Source: Turnera subulata (Eukaryota; Streptophyta; Magnoliopsida; Malpighiales; Passifloraceae). From it: a stretch of 64,000 nucleotides of DNA. Shown in pieces: positions 55,854 to 64,000 of the stretch. Location of the stretch: positions 30,259-94,258 of the forward strand of contig JAKUCV010002355.1 in assembly GCA_028386065.3 (NCBI GenBank), in the 5' to 3' direction. The notes under the pieces were generated by a model. The model saw only the letters and a program-made list of their open reading frames with translations. It did not search any database and was not told the origin of the DNA. Each line of letters starts with the position of its first letter. Positions within the stretch are counted from its first letter, which is position 1. The position numbers were made by a program, and so were the translations under genes.

Positions 55854-58800
55854 TTTTTTTGGTGGAAAAATGCATTTCATAGAACTTAGATCAGTACATC
55901 ACGTGGGGAGGTGACCCCCCCTACAATCGTCGACAATGTAAGGCATACAAGATTCTGGACACACGTCAAGGCTGTGAAACTCCTCTCCAACGGACAGAGC
56001 AAGCTTCGCCAGGTGGTCTGCTGCAAAATTCGCTTCGCGGAAGACATGCACAATGGATATGCTCCAGTCTCTTTGTAAAAGGTCCCGGATGCAATCCATC
56101 AGGGGTAAACGCTCATACCGACTTGGTGCTCTTTGTGTGAGGAGGAGGACAACATCGTTGCAGTCAGTCTCGACTTGAAGAGATTGAATGCCGCAGTTCC
56201 AAGCAGTGCAAAGCAAGTCATACACTGCCCATAGTTCAGCCATGAAAGGATTGCTAACTCTCAAGCCATGTACAAAGCCTGTTATCCAGTGGCCTGAAGA
56301 GTTCCTAATTACGCCTCCAGCACCAGCTCGCCTGCGAGTGTAATCAACCGCTCCATCGGTATTAGCTTTAAAGCATCCAGGTGACGGTGGACGCCAACCC
56401 ACAAGGACAGGATTACGAACTAGCTCCGTATTAATGACGTCAAAGGTGGTGTGTGATCTCCAAACTGAAACAGCATATTGAAGAGTATAGTGGGCTTGAC
56501 TGGCCGCGTCAACAGGTGCAGCATCACGATCGAACACGTGCGTGTTCCTAGCTTTCCACAACAGCCAAAGTCCAGTACCAAAGAGGAGAGGCCATGGACA
56601 TGCTGTGTTTAATCCTCCCCCATCCCGCATCATTGAGCACAGCCACTCGCGAACATCCATCCCTGAAAAAAACGATACACGTGTGTCACTAGCAATTAAA
56701 TATAACCAGACGGATTTTGCATGTACGCAATCGCGTAACACATGCAGAGTCGTTTCCGGATGCGCATCACATCGGGGGCAGGTGTCGACGGATGCCATAT
56801 GACGCCGAACCCGAGTTGCATTGGTAAGGAGAGCCTCGTGCGACACCTGCCATAAAAAAGTTTGGACTCTAGGGAGCCCTTTCCAACACCACAGTTTCTT
56901 CCAGTAACTGGTGCTTGCGTTACTATCATTAGAGCTGTGGATAAATTCATATGCAGACTTGACTGATGCCTCGCCTGAGGCCGTGTGCTCCCATAACACT
57001 AAATCCTCATCCCCTACTGGTTGTGGCGCCGGGGAGAGGGCAATCAGTCCGATGATGGGTGGTGGCAAAAAATCGCATAAAGGATTAACATCCCAGGTGC
57101 CATCTGCGCGCACATAGGAGCTCACAGACCGGTGAAGCTCATCTTTAGGAATTGGTTGGGTAGCATGGGATAGTAAATCACCGCTGTCCCCAAGCCAATT
57201 ATCCGTCCAAAAGAAGGCATTTCGTCCATTGCCAAGGAGCCACGACGAGCCTTTCTGCAGAGTGGGCCATGCGTTGCAAATTCCCCTCCAGATATGGGAA
57301 CACTGTCTGCGGGGGACCATGCGTGGGAGGAATGCTCGACCATCACCATATTTGGCCTTTAACAGCTGCACCCAAAGGAGATCCGATTGTGTAAGGAATT
57401 TCCAGCCAAGTTTCACAAGAAACGCTTCGTTTGCTTGTCTTGTCGAACGCAATCCCAGACCACCAACATCCTTGGGTTGGTAGACAGTGTCCCATTTAAC
57501 TAGTGCCGGTTTGCGGTGTTCTTGGGTGGAACCCCATAAGAACTGGCATGCTTTAGAATCCACCTTATCACAAATGGAGAAAGGTATGGCAAAAGTCTGC
57601 ATCGAGTATAACGGGATAGCTTGCAACACCGTCTTTACCAGAGTAAGCCTGCCAGCAAAGGAAAGCGAATGAATTTTCCAGCCCTTTAATTTCTCATCAA
57701 CTTTGTCAGTAATGTAACTAAAAGTCTTAGATGAGGTTCGGCCATGAATAAGAGAGATGCCAAGGTACTTCCCTAGATTATCCGTGAGGGGGATACCATA
57801 TCTGTTGCTGATAGCCTTGGACACACGACGCGACACATTCTTTGAGCAGAATATCCTGGACTTGGGTTTGCTCACCCGCTGCCCCGAGCTAACACAAAAA
57901 TCCTCCAGCACTTTAGTGATGACAGAGGCTTGGGCAACACTAGCTTCTGCAAAGAGGACCAAATCATCAGCAAAAAACATATGTGAGAAAGATAGCCCGG
58001 ACATCCCAATCGTAATTGGTTTCCAGTGGTTCAAACTCACTGCCTTAACGATAGCCTGCGATAGACGTTCAAGACATAAAACAAAAATATATGGGGATAG
58101 AGGGTCTCCCTGGCGTAATCCACAAGATGGGGAGAAGACACTGGTCTTCTCACCATTCCATAACACCTGCATTGAACTTGATGACAAACAAAACAGTATC
58201 AGTGAAATAAACTCAGAGGGTAAGCCAATATCACGCAAGGTATCCTGGACAAAGTCCCAACGGATGCGGTCATAGGCTTTCTCCAGGTCAAGTTTGATTG
58301 CCATATATCCATCAGACCCCTGTTGGACATGTATTGTATGTATCAACTCCTGAACGATAATCACATTATCCATAATTTTCCGCCCTGGAAGAAAAGAGGA
58401 CTGAAAAGGCAAGACAAGGTTAAGCAGCAAAGGTTTTAACCGATTCACCAAAACTTTGGATAATAGTTTGTAAGTTACATTACAAAGACTAATGGGGCGA
58501 AATTGAGTGATAAGCTCCGAAGGACTGATTTTTGGTATCAAAACTAGCAAAGTCCTGTTCATCAGGGGGTCAAAAGCACCAGTGCTTAGGGCTTCATTGA
58601 TAAACTGACAAAGGTCGTCCTTTGCTATCTGCCAGTTCTTTTCAAAAAACACTGCAGGAAAGCCATCCACCCCAGGAGCCTTGTGTGGATGCATCTGACG
58701 GAGTGCCTTATGAATTTCAGAATCGGGTGCTGTAGCTATAAGGCCCATCAACGTGCTGTGATCAATAGGAGCAAACTGTCCCCTGACAGGATAGGGTGGA

Positions 58801-59141
58801 GGGGACATATCCGGAATGGAGAAGAGGTCACGAAAGTAAGCCACCGTCCAGTCCCTGAGCACCAATTGGTCAAAGCACCAATCATTATCAATCTTTAGCC
58901 CCTGTATTTTGTTTTTATTACGCCGTACAATGGTAGTTGTGTGAAAGAAATTTGTGTTTCGATCCCCACACGGTATCCATCTGCTACGAGACTTCTGATA
59001 CCAGATTAATTCTTCCTGAACTAGGAGCTTATCAAAATCCTTCTTCAGCTCCCTTTCCAGTCCCTGTAGGAAGGAGTTATCCCGCCTAGTATCACGAGCC
59101 CTTTGGATCCCAGCAAGCCTATTAAGGATGGTTCTTAATGA
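55854..59141 (-). mobile_element. 5'-truncated LINE (LINE-F) inside MITE-1
   Basis: A minus-strand element with its poly(A) as the T-run 55854-55860. Its 5' end lies at about 59141. It replaces ~17 bases of the MITE-1 terminal repeat instead of duplicating a target site. It carries RNase H and is therefore of the LINE-E type. Confidence 0.88.
55899..59141 (-). CDS. LINE-F ORF2 without endonuclease: uninterrupted RT, zf-RVT, RNase H
   Basis: About 1,080 codons are open without a single stop. The pre-RT linker has YQKSRSRWIPCGDRNTNFFH. The RT has KAPGVDGFPAVFF, ITQFRPISLCNVTYK, LRQGDPLSPYIFVLCLERL and the catalytic FADD (residues ~395-398). zf-RVT has CPRCDAHPETTLHVLRDC. RNase H keeps all four acids (KANTDGAVDY, FMAELWAVYDLL, QVETDCND, HVFREANFAADHLAK). 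The first few codons of the open frame (to 59156) are MITE sequence. The element is 5'-truncated, so no endonuclease and no promoter are present. The open frame indicates a young insertion. Confidence 0.9.
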   Translation of the reverse strand, partial: SLRTILNRLAGIQRARDTRRDNSFLQGLERELKKDFDKLLVQEELIWYQKSRSRWIPCGDRNTNFFHTTTIVRRNKNKIQGLKIDNDWCFDQLVLRDWTVAYFRDLFSIPDMSPPPYPVRGQFAPIDHSTLMGLIATAPDSEIHKALRQMHPHKAPGVDGFPAVFFEKNWQIAKDDLCQFINEALSTGAFDPLMNRTLLVLIPKISPSELITQFRPISLCNVTYKLLSKVLVNRLKPLLLNLVLPFQSSFLPGRKIMDNVIIVQELIHTIHVQQGSDGYMAIKLDLEKAYDRIRWDFVQDTLRDIGLPSEFISLILFCLSSSSMQVLWNGEKTSVFSPSCGLRQGDPLSPYIFVLCLERLSQAIVKAVSLNHWKPITIGMSGLSFSHMFFADDLVLFAEASVAQASVITKVLEDFCVSSGQRVSKPKSRIFCSKNVSRRVSKAISNRYGIPLTDNLGKYLGISLIHGRTSSKTFSYITDKVDEKLKGWKIHSLSFAGRLTLVKTVLQAIPLYSMQTFAIPFSICDKVDSKACQFLWGSTQEHRKPALVKWDTVYQPKDVGGLGLRSTRQANEAFLVKLGWKFLTQSDLLWVQLLKAKYGDGRAFLPRMVPRRQCSHIWRGICNAWPTLQKGSSWLLGNGRNAFFWTDNWLGDSGDLLSHATQPIPKDELHRSVSSYVRADGTWDVNPLCDFLPPPIIGLIALSPAPQPVGDEDLVLWEHTASGEASVKSAYEFIHSSNDSNASTSYWKKLWCWKGLPRVQTFLWQVSHEALLTNATRVRRHMASVDTCPRCDAHPETTLHVLRDCVHAKSVWLYLIASDTRVSFFSGMDVREWLCSMMRDGGGLNTACPWPLLFGTGLWLLWKARNTHVFDRDAAPVDAASQAHYTLQYAVSVWRSHTTFDVINTELVRNPVLVGWRPPSPGCFKANTDGAVDYTRRRAGAGGVIRNSSGHWITGFVHGLRVSNPFMAELWAVYDLLCTAWNCGIQSLQVETDCNDVVLLLTQRAPSRYERLPLMDCIRDLLQRDWSISIVHVFREANFAADHLAKLALSVGEEFHSLDVCPESCMPYIVDDCRGGHLPT

Positions 59142-59373
59142 CACATGATAAGTCACTACAAAAGAAAATAAAATCTCTCAATTAATGAACATCATTTTTT
59201 TAGTGACTAAAATTACCCTCCCATAAAGATGATTTGCATAATGTAATTAATGTAAGACATAATAGTGAGAGGTTATTACAGTCACTAGAAAAATGATGCT
59301 CATTAGTTTCAATATTGTATTTCTTTTCTTAGTGTCTTATCATGTGCCCTTAGGGCACAAGATAGAAAAACCC

Positions 59374-59382
59374 ATTTCGGAA
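59374..59382. repeat. 9-bp target duplication of MITE-1, right (ATTTCGGAA)
   Basis: Partner of 55836-55844. Confidence 0.55.
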
Positions 59383-59415
59383 TTCATCTTTAATGAAATG
59401 CCTATTTTGTTCATA

Positions 59416-59664
59416 GGATTTTTCTATCTTGTGTCCTAGGGGCACATGATAAGCCACTAAATAAGGAAATAAATTTTCACAATTAATGAATATCATTCCC
59501 CTTGTGACTGGAATAACCTTTTATTGAATTAACTACACAACACAATCATTGTTTATGGTAGGATTATTTCAATCATACTGGGAATAATATTCATTAATTG
59601 TGAAAATTCATTCTCTTATTTAGTGGCTTATCATGTGCCCCTAGGGCACAAGATAGAAAAACCC
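59416..59664. mobile_element. MITE-2, intact, Mutator-like
   Basis: 249 bases with inverted ends GG(A/G)TTTTTCTATCTTGTG running ~80 bases inward (CCTAGGGGCACATGATAAGC). The flanks TTGTTCATA (59407-59415) and GTATTCATA (59665-59673) agree at 7 of 9 positions, consistent with an aged 9-bp duplication. Non-coding. Confidence 0.8.
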
Positions 59665-59673
59665 GTATTCATA

Positions 59674-61430
59674 TAGTTATTTTTGGTCACCTTAAAATTT
59701 AATTTTGAGTTCTTCCCTCTTTGTACCTAACTTCCTTTGTTTTTCTTTTGAATAAGAAATACTTGTTATTGAAAAGAACTGCCTAAAGAGTAAAGATTCA
59801 GATTAATAATTTAGAAACTATAGTCAACGGGCACATCTGGAAAAGGAAAAAGGAAAAAAAATAAATGTAGGTTGATTCTAATTATTTTTGTTGAACAGAG
59901 GTACAGTCTAATTAGATCCCAATTAATGTGTAAACAATAGGAGATTCCTTTGGACAGGGAGGACATCATTGTCACGAATCACGACATAATCCTACAAAGA
60001 GCTTATCTTATGTCTTATTGTTGTCCCAATAGGAGCTAACTTTACAGACTTATTGACAAAATGTTGGTGAATACAATGGAAATGGAGTAATTAATAAGAT
60101 TGCACTAGAATTAGTCGTGTATCGCCTAGAGACCCATATATGCTTGAAAAGAAGATTTTTTTTTTGTTATTCTTTTGTACAGAAATTCCGTGATTAAGAG
60201 TCACCATATTGTCTTGCGCCGGTGATTTTGGCAAGTGGCAACTAAACCAAACACACCACACCCTAGCAGAAAGGTATGGCTAAAGGCAGATCACGAGAAA
60301 GTGTTAGAAAATGGAGTATGGAAGTTATCAACTTGATTTGAAAGAATATATGTACATAAAACCTCAAGTATCTGAAAACAAGTAAACAATGTTGTTATCC
60401 ACAACCAGAAAAAAACAAGTTGTGACTTGATTAATATGTGCATTTGGAATATTAGGCTTATGTAAGCAAAGAGTTGAATAATTCCTCTTTTTCTCACCGG
60501 GTTCAATGAGTGCGGAAGTACCAAGATCTTTCCTTCTCATCGTGCTCGAACTGTTTGGAGTCGATGGAATTTGAACTCTCAATCAACCGACGGTGCAATT
60601 TTGAGACCGAAAGGCATGATTGTCCACTGACATTGAGCTTCCGGAATGCAGGAGGTCGTTTTTGTTGAAGAAATAAATGAGTGCTTCTATTTGGTTTTAT
60701 GCCACTAGTTTTTTATAATTCATTATCTTACAAAGTCTGGAAAAGGTATTTGCCCAATTTTTCTATCATTGATCGATATTCCTTCTTTGCAATTGACTGA
60801 AAATGACTAGGCACCTTCCAAACCCCTCTTGTGCTAAGATTTGGATCGGTAATTAGTACAATACATATGGTACAAACCGAATCCATTAGCTTTAAGAAGC
60901 TAATTATATGTACGAAATCCAAATGAGCTTGCTAAGTTTTGTTATACATTATAAACTTACAATACATAAATATTTATAAGAAATCAATAAAAATTAAGAT
61001 CCAAATGTTTTACAAAACGGAAAAAATATCTTGAGATATATAATTTCATGTTATAAATTTGATCAAAATTATGTATTCATAAATATTCTATATGAATAGT
61101 AAAAATTACTGAGTATTCTGAAACCCTGATGGGTTAGATCAACTGGTTGGAGTTGTTCTAGTTTAACCAAGGGATCTCGAGTTCTAGTTTGGACTTACTG
61201 TTATCCCTTAAAAGTAGGTTAAGCTTTCAATCTACTTTTGTAAAACTTTTAGATGGAAATTTTCAAAACTTAACTAGTGATCGTATGGTATTTGTTTCTA
61301 CCCAAGGATACACGAAAAATTTAATCAAAATTAGAAATGTGAAAGATGAATTTAAAAATGAATTAGTATTTGAGAGTAAATATCTAATACTCCTCGTGAA
61401 ACACCCCGACTACTATTTATCCAACATACC
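59674..61430. other. AT-rich intergenic DNA, no gene seen
   Basis: Short open frames (60291-60582 minus, 60728-60922 minus, 61189-61446 plus) have no convincing product. A short RT-like motif at 60589-60660 is listed separately. Confidence 0.5.
60589..60660 (-). pseudogene. Tiny reverse-transcriptase-like remnant
   Basis: The minus strand reads CIPEAQCQWTIMPFGLKIAP. This fits the PFGLK-x-AP block of Ty3-gypsy and plant pararetrovirus reverse transcriptases. Nothing on either side continues the domain, so it is a fragment of a few dozen codons at most, or chance similarity. Confidence 0.3.
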
Positions 61431-64000
61431 AATGACAATATCATAACACCCGACTTGGGGAATCCCAATAACAACAGCACAGCGGAAGTATTTATAACTC
61501 AATGTCAAATATATGCAAAGCCCGATGCAACTAATGGATCCGAATCCTGCTCGAGGGTACACTGCAGCCGCTGGAATGCATTCTTGACCTAATCTGCAAA
61601 ACTGTGTGAGGGGTGAGACCAACCACTGTCTCACCGATAAACTAATAAACCAAAGTATACAAGAAACCGCAACAACATCAAGCATTTCATCAGGATAACA
61701 TGAGGAGTACAGTATAATACAACGTCATACAAACTGCATTGACAACATAGTAATCACAAGCACAATCAAATGTAGTAGATACAGAGCACAATACACTGAC
61801 TTCACGTAGTCAAAATGTCACACCATAGTGGCAAAAGAACAATTACAAGTATAATCAGAATTAACAACCAACCAGAGGAAAAAGAGTTACTCAAAGTCAT
61901 GTCACCGTCAATAACATCGTTAACAATCGATGTGACCCCACAATTTCATTCCTCATCAGAATGTATCTACCGCCCTCTCACTACTAGACATCCTACTTTA
62001 GGTTTGAGAAGTTTGGTTACTTAATTTCTTAGGGCCCTGTCACAAGTTAGATGTTGGTCGTGCCGCAGTAGCCAAGCTAGCTAGCCCGTGGATCCCGCAT
62101 TGGTACGTCCACGTAAAATCATCACAGGATCGTTACGGGTCCAAATCCAATCACAGGCCGTTACGGGCCAAATCAAAATCACAGGACCGTTACAGTTCCA
62201 GACTACCGCTTCTGGTCGTAGCACCATCCAACCCTGACAATTAGTAATTTTATTAATTTATTTTTCTCTCCGACTTTTCACAATCCGGTCAACATCACGT
62301 GATCAGCTTTGGTCGTACCAGGTTATCAACTCATTTCGGGTGCCAAATCAAACAGAACCCGGGATCGACATCCCAAAACCAAATCACAGGGATAAACATC
62401 CCAATATCAAATCAAGGATCAACATCCTTATCACAAGTAACCCGACCATGGCCACCTCAAAATAGTCTCTAACCATCCGGTCGTACCTCTATTTACCACG
62501 TGATGCTTAAGTACTGATATCATTCTATTCCAGTATACCACCATAATCACAGTTCCCGAGCAGGCAACCGGCCTCACAACTCATCTGGGAAACATATCTC
62601 AACACAACTGGAATCTCAACCATAAAGCTTAGACCACAGCTATCAGACTCACAACCTCTGATAACAGTCTAATATCTACAACAATTCACGTTCCATAAAG
62701 AATTCACCGAAATCAATCACAAGATTCTTCATCAACAATTATCACAAAATTCATACGAAATCATTGAGTTCACTCACATGATCAAAACCATCAGTAATAA
62801 ACACAAGAGTCATAACTACTCAGCAGCTCAACCAAGGAATTTATGCATCAGAACAACCATAATAGGATTCACAACAAAGATCACAACAGAATTCAATAAA
62901 CTAGAATCAAGCAATCATCACAACAGGAATCTCAACAGAGTCCAGTAAATCATACCAAGGCAAGTAGTCGCAATACGATCACAATATCAAATAATTCAAC
63001 AACAGCTTGAGCATCATAGGCGGCATACCGCAGTTTATAAGTTTATATCCTCACCTGATATGTCTCTGAAACCAGCAGTTAATCGATACGGCTTTATCTG
63101 ACCCTATATCATATCAACACATACAATCACATATAATGCACATCCAGAATGCAATGCATGAGGTTAGTTATTATTTTTATTCTGTTTATCCACAGCTGTC
63201 ATCGTTACCGTCGTTTTAAGGCCGTTTCCATTATTCATTCCTTTTACATTGGTAAAGTAATTATAGCCCATAAAATATCCGTAGTTTATAATATGAGATA
63301 AATAATATTTCTTAAACATAATTATTCATAAAAAATTCTATTTGTAATTAATTGAAGTTATGACCTATATATACATATATATTAGCTAGAAGAGATAACC
63401 GTTGTAACTATATATACATTTAGTAAATCTTATACAATCGTAAGTACTTATATACATAAAACTATAATCATTAATTAAATAAAAATATAGTCTAGCAATA
63501 TCTATGCCGGTGAAAATATCTACAGTACATTATATGATATATATGTATATACTTGTATAAGATTAAAATCAATAATTTAATTAAGATATAGGTCTAATAT
63601 TATTTTAGCCTAGGATTATGGAAATAAATATAAAGAGATATATATTTATATCTAAGCCTTTTATAATATAAATTCAATTAAAACACAATTAAATAAGAGA
63701 CATAATAAAATAAATAAACAACATGGGTCTTTTATTAATTAGCCCAATAAATTAAATAAAATCGAATATTAAATTTCAATGGGCCTTTTACAAGCCCAAA
63801 TTGAAACGCCCCGATCCGTATTTACCGTTATACACAGTAAACACGTGGGACCACATACTATTACAACAACCATAGCGGTAAATAACACAACCAACGGATT
63901 TAAATACATTAAAAGTTCATAATACATCAACCGTACTAGTCCCGGTACGGGAACATTATTACTACAAGCATCAATCCATAGAGATATAAACAGCAAGCAG
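61431..64000. other. Repetitive, probably LTR-derived DNA without recognisable coding domains
   Basis: The segment around 61435-61480 (ACACCCGACTTGGGGAATCCC) and the segment at 63805 (CGCCCCGATCCGTATTTACC) look like the ends of retrotransposon LTRs in minus orientation. Many short TCACAA(C/T)A-rich stretches and a hairpin array (62120-62440) lie between them. 63170-63780 is extremely AT-rich. I could not define element ends or any ORF. Confidence 0.4.
62120..62440. repeat. Series of six short inverted repeats
   Basis: In order: GGATCGTTACGGGTCC, GGCCGTTACGGGCC, GGACCGTTACAGTTCC (about 62130-62200), then GGGATCGACATCCC, GGGATAAACATCCC and AGGATCAACATCCT (about 62360-62430). Each is a hairpin with a 4-6 bp stem, embedded in AAATC(A)n-ATCACAGG spacers of about 28-34 bases. 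Confidence 0.7.

Larger units (their letters stand above)
55845..59373. mobile_element. MITE-1 (Mutator-like ends), split by a LINE
   Basis: The left end, GGGTTTTTCT (55845-55854), is cut by LINE-F. The rest resumes at about 59141 with ACACATGATAAG and ends in TTAGGGCACAAGATAGAAAAACCC (given here only to mark the end). Without the LINE it is about 240 bases long. It is a sister of MITE-2, with the same terminal motif GGGTTTTTCTATCTTGTG. Confidence 0.75.

Noticed and set aside
57757..58275. 172-codon plus-strand frame opposite LINE-F
   Set aside because: It is a shadow of the uninterrupted minus-strand RT.
60530..60620. tRNA-like stretch (GAGTTCAAATTCC on the minus strand)
   Set aside because: I could not pair a cloverleaf or acceptor stem. 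The same bases overlap an RT-like motif.
61189..61446. 85-codon plus-strand frame
   Set aside because: Low-complexity, AT-rich translation with no family resemblance.

Overview
This is a plant nuclear window, very probably from a eudicot. It has intron-containing 2-oxoglutarate dioxygenase genes, a GUX-type GT8 glycosyltransferase, a TAXI/7S-globulin-like protein, AT-rich intergenic DNA, and plant-type LINEs, Copia, Tat/Ogre-like, CACTA and Mutator-like elements. It contains no operons, CRISPR arrays or rRNA, and no tRNA gene that I can support. One undetermined base (N) lies at 25921.

Layout. 1-9.7 kb: a large inverted-repeat element (ends at 1-170 and about 9500-9696). Inside it sit a Mutator-like element (601-2598, 9-bp target duplication) and a near full-length minus-strand LINE (2869-9086). 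11.6-15.4 kb: a dioxygenase gene (11680-12838) and a minus-strand TAXI-like gene (14029-15345). 15.5-20.5 kb: a local repeat series, duplicated Copia-LTR pieces, a Tat/Ogre-like LTR and a LINE tail. 20.5-25.3 kb: a minus-strand LINE split by a small non-autonomous LTR element (21412-23606) that carries a DEK_C-like host gene fragment, then a dead second dioxygenase copy (24358-25275). 25.9-28.8 kb: a CACTA element. 29-31.7 kb: a gag fragment and several orphan copies of the dioxygenase upstream region. 32-50.1 kb: a nest of four LINEs and one Copia element. 50.7-53.1 kb: a GUX-like gene broken by one frameshift. 54.1-55.4 kb: the third, apparently intact dioxygenase. 55.8-59.7 kb: two related MITEs, one split by a LINE with an uninterrupted RT-RNase H reading frame. 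59.7-64 kb: AT-rich DNA with hairpin repeats and no supported gene.

Host content is therefore small: two apparently intact dioxygenases plus one pseudogene (a dispersed tandem family), one TAXI-like protein and one GUX-like locus. The dioxygenase cluster expanded by local duplication, often copying only the promoter, and was then pulled apart by transposons. Target-site duplications can be read at most insertions, so much of the nesting order can be reconstructed from the sequence.

I found no convincing new biological system. The most unusual items are the DEK_C capture by the small LTR element, the 52-bp array of paired palindromes in the Copia leader, the hairpin arrays in LTR-like DNA, and the same Glu-to-Lys change in the endonuclease of two separate LINEs.
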